DNA of 64,000 bases from Pontibacillus salicampi (lineage in GTDB: Bacteria > Bacillota > Bacilli > Bacillales > BH030062). The stretch covers positions 1 through 64,000 of the forward strand of contig NZ_JBHLTP010000001.1 in the NCBI RefSeq assembly GCF_042434395.1. Reading direction: 5' to 3'. The notes under the pieces are model-generated. The model had not been told where the DNA came from, did no database searches, and saw only the letters and a list, made by a program, of their open reading frames with translations. Position 1 is the stretch's first letter, and each line of letters begins with the position of its first letter. The position numbers and the translations under genes were made by a program. Positions 32,065 through 39,770 of the stretch are shown in pieces.

Positions 32065-32937
32065 GTGACTCACCCTGACTATTCGATTATCTTTCCTGTG
32101 AAGAACGAAGGTGAAAACGTTAAAAAAACGCTCGACTCCTTATTCCGAGTTAAGACGAATACAACCTTTGAGGTTATTATTGTTGATGACCAGTCAGATG
32201 ATGATTGCTGTGCTTTTCTTGCTGCCTACCCCTCCGCTTCTAATGTAAAAGTAATACGAACGGAAGGAGTCGGCTCTTCTGCTGCACGGAATGTAGGGGC
32301 TGAGGCAGCTGCGGGAGAATATTTTGTATTTTGTGATGCACATCTTACCTTTGAGGATTGGTGGCTGGATCGATTAGCTCAGCCAGTGCTGATGGAGAAA
32401 ACAGATGTGATCTGCCCAGCTATTTCCTCTATGGAGCATCCACATTCGGTAGGCTATGGGCAATTCCTGCAGCCAAACATGCAAATAGGCTGGTACTCCA
32501 AAACCTCTGGATTGAAGGAGGTTGCCATTGTCCCGGGCGCTTGCTTTTTACTTCATCGGGAGGTGTTCTATGAAGTAGGTGGTTTCGAGAAAGGGTTTCG
32601 TCGCTGGGGGCATGAGGATGTTGAGCTGTCTATTAAGCTATGGTTATTCGGTTATCGCTGCCACGTGCTCCCAACCGTAACCATTGCACACCTATTCCGC
32701 CAGCATCATCCATACACCGTACAGCCCGAGCATATCTCCTACAATTTACTACGAATGGCTTACTCCCACTTCAACACCCTTCGAATTAACAAATGCAGAA
32801 AGATGATACCATCAGATATGGCAAAATCGATAGAGGCAGATGTGTTACGTAATTTAGGAAGACAGCGTCTGGAATACTTGGAGAGACGCGTGTTTGACGA
32901 TAATTGGTATTTCCGTAAATTCAACCTGCAATTCTAG
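32065..32937 (+). CDS. Polypeptide GalNAc-transferase-like glycosyltransferase (GT-A)
   Basis: The 290-residue soluble GT-A enzyme opens like GT2 (YSIIFPVKNEGENVKKTLDSLF; VDDQSDD). Several features resemble the ppGalNAc-transferase (GT27) fold. The metal motif is D91-A-H93 (DxH, not DxD). PGACFLLHREVFYEVGGFEKGFRRWGHEDVELSIKLW (about 157-193) parallels the 'GGL..I....F.ELG.YD.GM.IWGGEN.E.S.R.W' block. AHLFR (208-212) parallels GHVFR. No lectin domain or membrane anchor. GTG start with AAGGAGTG upstream. Acceptor and donor are unknown; a spore- or surface-protein target is speculation. Confidence 0.8.
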   Translation: MTHPDYSIIFPVKNEGENVKKTLDSLFRVKTNTTFEVIIVDDQSDDDCCAFLAAYPSASNVKVIRTEGVGSSAARNVGAEAAAGEYFVFCDAHLTFEDWWLDRLAQPVLMEKTDVICPAISSMEHPHSVGYGQFLQPNMQIGWYSKTSGLKEVAIVPGACFLLHREVFYEVGGFEKGFRRWGHEDVELSIKLWLFGYRCHVLPTVTIAHLFRQHHPYTVQPEHISYNLLRMAYSHFNTLRINKCRKMIPSDMAKSIEADVLRNLGRQRLEYLERRVFDDNWYFRKFNLQF

Positions 32938-33030
32938 GCTCTACTTCACCTCACCATTCAGCAACAAACCAATAATCCAAGTCTTACATTTAAGAGCACC
33001 ATATAGAAATACAACAAGCATGAACATGAA

Positions 33031-33078
33031 TAAAAAAACGTAAGGGGGTAGGAATCTTCTACCCTCTTACGTTTGTAT
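33031..33078 (-). terminator. Terminator of the JAMM gene
   Basis: AAACGTAAG...GGTAG / CTACC...CTTACGTTT stem with a T run on the leftward strand; the stem begins inside the last codons of the gene. Confidence 0.8.
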
Positions 33079-33462
33079 TATTTTAATTGGCTGGACCTTC
33101 GAAGGAGTGACTTGAAAGCAACGAACTACTGGTTCTCTTCCCTGAAGGGAGACAATAAAGTAAGCAACCGTAGGGTAGCCATTGTGACGTTGATCTTCTT
33201 TAGAAGGATACGGCAGCGCGGTAGGATGGGAATGGTAAATACCCGTTAATGCTTCTCCCCTCTCCTTCATTTGAGCCATAGCCTTTTCAATCGCTTCGTC
33301 AGAAATAGCAAAGGAATAAGGACTTTTCTCAACATTTATCATAGGCCAGATAGTTTCACATCTTCCCCCTTTTCCTGATAAGAGACCACATGCTTCAAAC
33401 GGTCGATCCTTCATACAATGAGAGGTCATTTGTCTAACCACCTCTGACTCGATGAGTATCAC
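33067..33462 (-). CDS. JAMM/MPN metalloprotease (M67 family)
   Basis: The 131-residue single-domain zinc isopeptidase-like protein has all JAMM ligands: Glu23 (PFEACGLLSG), His77-x-His79, Ser87 and Asp90 in HSHPTALPYPSKED, exactly the E...HxH-x7-S-x2-D pattern. Bacterial homologues remove C-terminal extensions from ThiS/MoaD-like sulfur carriers (Mec+, QbsD) or act with ubiquitin-like systems. No such carrier or E1-like enzyme lies nearby, so the substrate is open. Confidence 0.9.
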   Translation of the reverse strand: MILIESEVVRQMTSHCMKDRPFEACGLLSGKGGRCETIWPMINVEKSPYSFAISDEAIEKAMAQMKERGEALTGIYHSHPTALPYPSKEDQRHNGYPTVAYFIVSLQGREPVVRCFQVTPSKVQPIKIIQT

Positions 33463-33483
33463 TTTTGAGGAGATGGTCCTTTT

Positions 33484-33675
33484 ATGATGCTTAAGCTGAT
33501 CTGGGCGTTTTCTCTCGTTTCTTCCTCAATGATCTTTGCTTTCTTTGCTTCGCACGATACATCCTATTCAATTCTTTACCTGTCACTTTTTATTATCTCC
33601 TTTGCCGCCATGAGAGTAGCGATAAGGGTTAAATACTGTAGTCTGCTGGGAAGTTGGACTTTTAGGGTATTGTAA
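33484..33675 (+). CDS. Possible small two-helix membrane protein
   Basis: A 63-codon ORF divergent from the JAMM gene, with GAGGAG about 12 nt upstream of ATGATG. Two hydrophobic segments (LIWAFSLVSSSMIFAFFA and ILYLSLFIISFAAMRVAI). Its last 31 codons overlap the end of the opposite coiled-coil gene, which weakens it. Confidence 0.3.
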   Translation: MMLKLIWAFSLVSSSMIFAFFASHDTSYSILYLSLFIISFAAMRVAIRVKYCSLLGSWTFRVL

Positions 33676-35136
33676 TGTTTTTAATTCCTCGAAATTCAAT
33701 TCTCGCCCCTTAGAAGAACCATAGAAATCTTTATCGTTCTTTTTTTGCTTTAGCTCCCCAATTTTTTGCTTCAATGAATCTATCTTGCGGTTATCCTCTT
33801 TCTTAGTAGCTTCATACCGCTTGATATGGTTTTGCAGACGCTGTAGCTCCCCTTCTGCTCTCCCCTCTTTAGCTTGATGCATCCTAAGCTCTTGCTCTAA
33901 TTCTGTTATTTTTTCCTGGAATGCTTCGGATTGCTCTTCCTTAGCAGCTAATTCCTCTTGTAATTGCTCATTGGTCTCCTGGCTATTCTTCAGCTCTAAT
34001 TGATATTGCTGGAGTTGCTCCTGATAATGCTTTTCCGTATCCTCTAAGGTATCTTCTGTTTGTTGGAGTGCTTTTAATTGCTCTGTCATTTCTTCCATTT
34101 CCTGATGGTATTGCTCTTCCTTTTGCTGATATACATTCAGCATTTCCGATAACTCTTCGACATGCTTTTGGAAATTCTCCTGCTCTGCTAATGAAGCAGT
34201 GGTCTTTGATTGATTCCACTCCTCCATTGTTTCTTTATACTCCATGAGATGTTTTTCTAAGCTCTGAATGGTTTCCTCGATTCGATCTATCTTCTTTTGG
34301 TATTCTTCCTGCTGTTCACTCTTCCAGATGTTCCACATGTACGTTTCCCTCCCGGTTTGACTGTTCTTTAATACATCTATCTGTTCTTTCAATTCCGCTA
34401 GGCTGCGAACGTCCTTCTCTACACAATCTATGTCCGGCAGTAGCGAAGGTGACGTCCTATGCTTCATAAGCATAATATTTTGTTCTACTAGCCACTGTTG
34501 AAAGCGTCTGCTCTCCTCTATAAATGATTGACTGCGCTCCCACCATGCATCAAGACCTTTCAATACTTTGCGGGAACGATGGAATGGGGGAACCAATAAT
34601 ATCTTTGCTTTTACGTTTGGAACAGGGATGCTCTTTTGGTTATATGCATTGTATAATTGCTCATAAGCTATTTCTGCTTTGCGTATGGATTGTTGCAAGA
34701 ATGTGAATTGCTTTTCTTTCTGGTTCAGCTGTTTTTCTAAACGATGAATGGCCCGTTGCTTTTGATGCTGCAGTACGCTGTACTGTCGCTGGTTCCGTTC
34801 TAATGTTTGCTGTAGCTGGACAATAGTACGCTCTTTCTGCTTTAGTTTTCCCTCAAGAGATGCTTCCTTTTCTTTATAAGTGCCCATCGCGCTCAATATA
34901 CGCTGTTCGAGTTCATTTACATGCTGTCTCTCGGCATACTGCTTCCATTTGATTGGGAGTATTTTCACTTGCTGATTGTATGTGTACCAATCTATTTGAT
35001 AATCATCAAATTTTGATTTCACCTGGTCCAGCATTCTTTTATATTCTGCCAGAGTTTCTTCCTGTTGAACTACGCGTTGAAAGAGAGAGAGTTCTTCTTT
35101 CCTCTGTGGAGCATTCGCTTCCCGCTTCCTCCCCAT
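33583..35136 (-). CDS. Long coiled-coil protein, unknown function
   Basis: The 517-residue soluble protein is mostly heptad coiled coil (about 90-165 and 240-480), rich in Gln, Glu and Lys. A non-coiled section at about 165-240 contains the motif VPNVKAKILLVPPFHRSRKVLKGLDAWW. The C-terminal tail (TTVFNPYRYSHGGKGD) has the NPY/YS and GG flavour of spore-coat tails, but this is impression only. No signal peptide. ATG at 35136 with GGGGGGAG upstream. A second coiled-coil gene lies at 38702 and may be functionally related. Confidence 0.75.
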   Translation of the reverse strand: MGRKREANAPQRKEELSLFQRVVQQEETLAEYKRMLDQVKSKFDDYQIDWYTYNQQVKILPIKWKQYAERQHVNELEQRILSAMGTYKEKEASLEGKLKQKERTIVQLQQTLERNQRQYSVLQHQKQRAIHRLEKQLNQKEKQFTFLQQSIRKAEIAYEQLYNAYNQKSIPVPNVKAKILLVPPFHRSRKVLKGLDAWWERSQSFIEESRRFQQWLVEQNIMLMKHRTSPSLLPDIDCVEKDVRSLAELKEQIDVLKNSQTGRETYMWNIWKSEQQEEYQKKIDRIEETIQSLEKHLMEYKETMEEWNQSKTTASLAEQENFQKHVEELSEMLNVYQQKEEQYHQEMEEMTEQLKALQQTEDTLEDTEKHYQEQLQQYQLELKNSQETNEQLQEELAAKEEQSEAFQEKITELEQELRMHQAKEGRAEGELQRLQNHIKRYEATKKEDNRKIDSLKQKIGELKQKKNDKDFYGSSKGRELNFEELKTLQYPKSPTSQQTTVFNPYRYSHGGKGDNKK

Positions 35137-35406
35137 GCTTCTCTCCCCCCTTTCTACATAGCTTCTCCTTCTATATATATGCGGGAATAGCCCATAGTGT
35201 GATGATTACATAGGATTTAGTCATTATATTTATATCTACTCTTCACAAGAGACTGTTGCTCCCGAAATCTTCGCTCGCATATAGATAGAAATAATGCATT
35301 TATGTAAGGGTCTATTATGATAGGACAATCCATTTAATGGGGAGATAGTGGAAGACTTGCTTTCGAGATGGTTTTCAGGGATGGGTCCTATCCGTTTATC
35401 AGGGAA

Positions 35407-35563
35407 AGGTATGGCCTGGAAAACGCTCGCTTTCCTGCTGATGAATGGCCAAGCCTCCTCGAAAAATGATGGAGTAAACTCCACCATTTTTCTGTGGGGT
35501 CTTGGCTCATCCATTTTTCAGCGGGAGTCTCCCATTTTCCAGGCCATACCTTTGCCGTAATAG
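35407..35563. repeat. Large inverted-repeat element (about 155 bp)
   Basis: Left arm AGGTATGGCCTGGAAAA (35407-35423) and right arm TTTTCCAGGCCATACCT (near 35536-35552) are perfect complements. The interior arms continue with roughly three-quarters complementarity through GGCCAAG / CTTGGCTC and AAAAATGATGGAGT / ACTCCACCATTTTT, so the whole unit can fold into one long hairpin. The inner motif GACTCCCGCTGAAAAATGGA resembles short repeats scattered in many Bacillaceae genomes. A partial copy lies near 53369-53396. Confidence 0.7.
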
Positions 35564-35716
35564 GAGAACGGACCCACCGTTTTCGCAATCAACTTATTGT
35601 ATAAGAGGAATATTACCGTATTTATACAAAAAGAAATTGTTTCCTATCAATGGTTACGTGTTATCTTTCATCACTTGGCTTGGTTCAAGAAATAGTTTTT
35701 TCAGCATATTGTTTAA

Positions 35717-35940
35717 CACTATATAAAGATGGAGCATTTCCTTTGGCGTTGAGTGGTCGAAAATAGCGTAGACTCCCGCGGAAATACGGATGTGCTGAGA
35801 CAGCGTCTTTTGCTGTCCGAGGAGGCTCAGCCGCAAGTAAGGAAGTTCACCTAAAAGCGCTACATCCTTTAGCAACGGTGAACGACCCCAAGTCGTGTGG
35901 GGCCGCAGGAAAGCGGGGCTATTTCCGACCACTCAACTCG
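35717..35940. repeat. Interspersed repeat (copy C), Bacillaceae 'GACTCCCGCGG' type
   Basis: The left end matches copy B (ACTATATAAAGAT ... TTTGGCGTTGAGTGG). It continues with GTAGACTCCCGCGGAAATACGG, AGACAGCGTCTTTTGCTGTC and GAGGAGGCTCAGCCGC, the short palindromic repeat type that commonly recurs in Bacillaceae genomes. With the inverted repeat at 35.4 kb it fills most of the gene-free 35137-36068. Confidence 0.65.
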
Positions 35941-36035
35941 CCTTTCAGCAAGGGACCACCCTTATCTCGACTTCAAGTCTTCCATATGGGCGCTTTACAG
36001 AAATTAAACAACAAGCAATACCAAAACCTTATGTA

Positions 36036-36066
36036 AAAAAAGAGGAAGATAATCTCCCTCTTTTAG
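36036..36066 (-). terminator. Terminator of the Cys-containing protein gene
   Basis: AAAAGAGG / CCTCTTTT stem with a T run on the leftward transcript. Confidence 0.75.
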
Positions 36067-36068
36067 CA

Positions 36069-37238
36069 TTACATATCGTCATCTAGTAGATCTTGGAAAG
36101 TGTCACACTCTTCAAAACGAGTAAGAGCTGTTACAAGTCCACTATCAAATACAATTTCTCCAGCAGTGTTTCGAAGAATGATTTGGAATGTTGAGTTTGT
36201 ATTATCGATGATTAGCTGATAGCCTACAAGCTCAGTGCCATTGTTGAAGATTTGAGTACCTTCACCAAACGCAGTAAGTGTTTCAGTGGCTTCATCACAA
36301 CGTACTGTGTTAACAGAAGATGGCTCGAATGTAAATCGGAAATCGAATGGTGATGGAGTCGGTCCTACTGTTCCTGTCGGAGTTGGTCCTGGAAGGTCTG
36401 GATCCTCCATGAATGAGTAGGTGAAGAATGTGTCTCCAATAGAGCACTCTTGACATACTTCTGCCTCAAGGTCAGATGTACCAGGTAGCATTATACCGCC
36501 GCCTACCATTGCAGTTGTGTCAGCATTACGTGCTAAAGCAGTTGCTTGACATTCACAGTTAGCAGGTGGGAAGATATCCGGGCACTGCTCTGGGAATTCG
36601 AACACGCTTAGATCACATTTGATAATGTCTCTTGGCTTTTTGATGTTGTTTGGGCGCGGGAAGCAGAATTTAGCTAGAACTTCAAGCTTTACTGGGAATT
36701 CCACTTGTACGTCTTTACAAAGTACGACTCTTACAGGAATCATTGGACCGAATGGGTCTGGACCCATTAACACGCCATCTGTTCTACAGATAACCTGAGT
36801 CGCTTTTGCATTGATGTTATCCGCAGTTATACCTACTGGTACACAAAGCATGATTTCGTCAGTGAACTGAGTTGTTACTGTGAAAGTACATGCAACATTA
36901 CCGTTAATGAGAATAGTAACCTCCACTGGCACGGTCCATACTAAACGAACTAGACCTGGGTTTCCGTTCTCAATAATAGTTGCCGTTACATTGACGTCTT
37001 CTGGGTCTGAAGGTGTACATTCCGTCGTTACTGTTTCTCCTGCAGCTAGTGCTTCACTTACCGCCAGACGACATGCTTCATCTGGAATAAAGTTCTTATT
37101 CTCGTAGTCGTTGGCAAAGAATACCCAATCATACACTTTGTCAACAAGAATACATTCTGGTGCTAAATCGTTTGGATCGATTGGTGGTGGTGTTGGTGTT
37201 GGAGTCTGGGACCCCCTTATTGATTTACGCTTTTTCAC
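36069..37238 (-). CDS. Cys-containing, Pro/Thr-rich, probable spore-surface protein
   Basis: The 389-residue protein has no signal peptide and about 16 cysteines. Residues 1-22 are basic then Pro/Thr-rich (SQTPTPTPPPID). The motif CILVDKVYDWV (about 30-40) is followed by beta-rich segments with CTPSD, VPVEVTILINGNVACTFTVTTQF and ECQATA. A second Pro/Thr linker (GPTPTGTVGPTPSPFDF, about 285-301) leads to a C-terminal domain. VxKVYDWV-type Cys proteins occur in spore-formers and may be cross-linked on the spore surface; this is inference. The Thr/Pro-rich segments are plausible O-glycosylation acceptors for the GalNAc-transferase-like enzyme at 32 kb. Confidence 0.6.
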   Translation of the reverse strand: MKKRKSIRGSQTPTPTPPPIDPNDLAPECILVDKVYDWVFFANDYENKNFIPDEACRLAVSEALAAGETVTTECTPSDPEDVNVTATIIENGNPGLVRLVWTVPVEVTILINGNVACTFTVTTQFTDEIMLCVPVGITADNINAKATQVICRTDGVLMGPDPFGPMIPVRVVLCKDVQVEFPVKLEVLAKFCFPRPNNIKKPRDIIKCDLSVFEFPEQCPDIFPPANCECQATALARNADTTAMVGGGIMLPGTSDLEAEVCQECSIGDTFFTYSFMEDPDLPGPTPTGTVGPTPSPFDFRFTFEPSSVNTVRCDEATETLTAFGEGTQIFNNGTELVGYQLIIDNTNSTFQIILRNTAGEIVFDSGLVTALTRFEECDTFQDLLDDDM

Positions 37239-37423
37239 GTATATCCTTCCTTTCTATCGTGTTTAAAATTACACTATATCCTATGGAGAGGGCTCCCAAT
37301 TGGTACAATAAAACAGCCCAATTTTTGTAAAATAAAAAGCCTATTTCATTTACACTTCATTTTCAGCCTGTGTTTTTCATATGAATAGACATAGATCCTT
37401 TACGCAAATTAGGAGGCACTAAC

Positions 37424-38617
37424 GTGACTATTTCTGTTCATTATCAAGACACCTTTATCGGTAAGTTGAACGAATCTTCCCTTATTTTATTTAGATTATT
37501 TTGTATGGAAAAAGGGTATCGCTTGGATTGGCATAGCGGAGAAAAACGTATTCACATAGAACCTCCTCTCGACAGTTATAAGGTCCAATTAGATTTTGAC
37601 GAGACTGAAGATGCATTTGGGAAGGCTGTTGCCTCTTCTATAAAACAATATGTACGCGAAGCCGGTCTTGTCATAGACCATAATCGTTCCAGCCTTACTC
37701 CAGCTAATTTTCACATTACATTGGAGCCAATCAAGCAAACCACCTATATGAAGCGACCAAATTTATTTATCATGCACAACGGTAGTACTCAGATGATGCA
37801 ATTCATTCAGCATCTAAAAGAACAGTTTAATCTTTTCCAGCTCACGCATAGCTTTATTAAACAATCCTCCAGTTCGACTACACCACCTTCACTCATAGTG
37901 CAGTGTGAAATGCCTCATCAGGATAGCCAGACTACTCTCAAGCAATATACAGAAGAGCTCGCTATTACGTTAGCATCAGGGATTCTCCACTACTTTGCCA
38001 CATCACTTGGGATAGACATTGCCTACTTTACCAAGGAACCTCTGCTCCCGTTTTTAGATCAAAAACCTTCTCGGTCATCTGCCAGTAAAGAAAGACCTAA
38101 TCCATCCGCTTCTAAGAAGCCTATCAAACGCCAGCAAGAAAAGGCCGTTACAATGGCAGAGGTGTTCTTTGATTATGTACTGTATCCTTCAAGAGAATTA
38201 AAGCAATATATGATAACCGGAGACCTTGTAATTAAGAATACAGGGACTGTTCCGCTTCGTAATCCTGTCATTTGTTTAAAAGCCCATCCGATTGAACAGA
38301 TAAGCCTTGGGGGCCAAATACTTCCTCCTGCTATGGCGGACATTTACGGGGTACAGACAGATGATGGTATTAAAGGGTGGAGATACGTGGAGGAGAATTG
38401 GTTTGAGAAAGCCCAGGAACGAGGAGAGTATTGGATTACAACGATTGATGAATCTACCATAAAGCCCGGTGAGGAAGCAGTCCTTCCAAGCTTCCAGCTT
38501 ACATTAAAGGAAAAAGAGAATTCCAAGGAACAAATGATTGTACAAAGCGTCGTCTACTTTAAGCAAAACGAGGCATCCTTCGCTAGTAATAACGATATCG
38601 TAATCGCGTACGCTTAA
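37424..38617 (+). CDS. Uncharacterised two-domain protein
   Basis: The 397-residue soluble protein starts at GTG (37424) with TTAGGAGG 9 nt upstream. The N-terminal part (about 1-205) is mixed alpha/beta; IHIEPPLDSYKV, NLFIMHNGSTQMMQFIQHL and TEELAITLASGILHYFATSLGI give a distant resemblance to muramidase/amidase-like folds but no catalytic residues are evident. A Ser/Lys linker (about 210-240) leads to a C-terminal beta domain (about 245-397; DLVIKNTGTVPLRNPVICLKAHP), which resembles extracellular Ig-like domains. No signal peptide is evident. No family recognised; it is 84 bp upstream of a coiled-coil gene, likely the same operon. Confidence 0.65.
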   Translation: MTISVHYQDTFIGKLNESSLILFRLFCMEKGYRLDWHSGEKRIHIEPPLDSYKVQLDFDETEDAFGKAVASSIKQYVREAGLVIDHNRSSLTPANFHITLEPIKQTTYMKRPNLFIMHNGSTQMMQFIQHLKEQFNLFQLTHSFIKQSSSSTTPPSLIVQCEMPHQDSQTTLKQYTEELAITLASGILHYFATSLGIDIAYFTKEPLLPFLDQKPSRSSASKERPNPSASKKPIKRQQEKAVTMAEVFFDYVLYPSRELKQYMITGDLVIKNTGTVPLRNPVICLKAHPIEQISLGGQILPPAMADIYGVQTDDGIKGWRYVEENWFEKAQERGEYWITTIDESTIKPGEEAVLPSFQLTLKEKENSKEQMIVQSVVYFKQNEASFASNNDIVIAYA

Positions 38618-38701
38618 GAAATTCTCAGCACGATTAGCATAGAGCTACATATAGATAGCTATAGGTAAACGCCCACAACGAGTATTTCAGGAGGGATTCA
38701 G

Positions 38702-39688
38702 ATGAGTCAAAACCAGGCTTCAGAAATCTATGTTCCCGACAAAGCAAAAATTCAACAGAAAGTAATTCATTTAAAGTCAGAGCTGGAGAAATACAAAGAA
38801 ATGGTGATGTACTACGATAGGGATGGATATTTCGAAGAGCTTACGAGAATGACCGAAGAAAAGGAAGCCCTGCAACAGCAGTTAGAGCAATCTGCTAACA
38901 GAGAGCAACGATTGTTAATGGAACTGCAGGAACAACAGGCTGATTTTCACAACAAAGAGCAGCAATATATAGCAACTCAAGAAAGTCTAAACAGCACCAT
39001 TAATACATTGAAGGAACAATTAGCGAACACACAGAAGGAAAAGGAAGAAGCAGCTCAGTTTGTTGAGCAAATGCATATACAGCTGGAAGGGTATGATTTT
39101 AACAACGTACAGGATTTAGCTGAAAAAGAAGAGAATGATGCTTACTACGCAGAGCTTGAGGATGCATACAGTCACCTGCTTCAGGAGCTTGAAGTGTATA
39201 ATAAAAATGAACAGCAGGAATCCGCAGAGCGACTAAAACTTACCCAAGAGCTCCAGGAAAAACAAGCAGCCTACCAAGAACTCTTGACCGACTTCCAAAC
39301 ACAGCAAGAAAGGCTTTCGGAGTTAGAGGATTTCTCATTAGAGTATGAAACGCTTCAGCGGGAGAACAACAGACTTCAAGCGGAAGCTGAACAATATGAG
39401 CAGGAGCTTACAGCGATTCATACCACCCAACAGAGCACATCTGAAAAAATTCAGCAGCTTACCAGCCAAGTAACTGGTTATCGTAATGATACAACTGTCC
39501 AACAAGCGCCAATAGAGTCTAATCATGTTGAATTGCTAGAGGCAGAAATCTATCATTTAATTGAAAATGTTAACACCTATGGAGAAAACCTTGCCCAAAG
39601 CGAAGCTGTAATTACCTTTTTAGAGGAACAAATCGATGGTTTTACTAAGGATATTGAAGAGCTAAAGGAGCTAATGGAAGTGGAATAG
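38702..39688 (+). CDS. Coiled-coil protein, unknown function
   Basis: The 328-residue acidic protein is almost entirely coiled coil with a break near 130-150 (GYDFNNVQDLAEKEENDAYY) and a short repeat-like C-terminus (ENVNTYGENLAQSEAVITFLEEQIDG). AGGAGG lies 8 nt upstream. Like the 33.6-kb coiled-coil protein it has no signal peptide. The two may be structural partners. Confidence 0.75.
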   Translation: MSQNQASEIYVPDKAKIQQKVIHLKSELEKYKEMVMYYDRDGYFEELTRMTEEKEALQQQLEQSANREQRLLMELQEQQADFHNKEQQYIATQESLNSTINTLKEQLANTQKEKEEAAQFVEQMHIQLEGYDFNNVQDLAEKEENDAYYAELEDAYSHLLQELEVYNKNEQQESAERLKLTQELQEKQAAYQELLTDFQTQQERLSELEDFSLEYETLQRENNRLQAEAEQYEQELTAIHTTQQSTSEKIQQLTSQVTGYRNDTTVQQAPIESNHVELLEAEIYHLIENVNTYGENLAQSEAVITFLEEQIDGFTKDIEELKELMEVE

Positions 39689-39718
39689 TTTTTTATAAAG
39701 GAAAGCAATCAAACTAAA

Positions 39719-39757
39719 GGGTGTGACAGGAGCTTCTGTTCCTGTTACACCCTCTTT
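39719..39757. terminator. Convergent terminator
   Basis: GGGTGTGACAGGA / TCCTGTTACACCC stem with a CTTTTT tail; convergent with the msrAB gene. Confidence 0.85.
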
Positions 39758-39770
39758 TTATCAGTCATTA

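Noticed and set aside
35137..36068. Several overlapping 60-90 codon frames on both strands
   Set aside because: They lie inside palindromic repeats, mirror each other across strands and lack ribosome binding sites.
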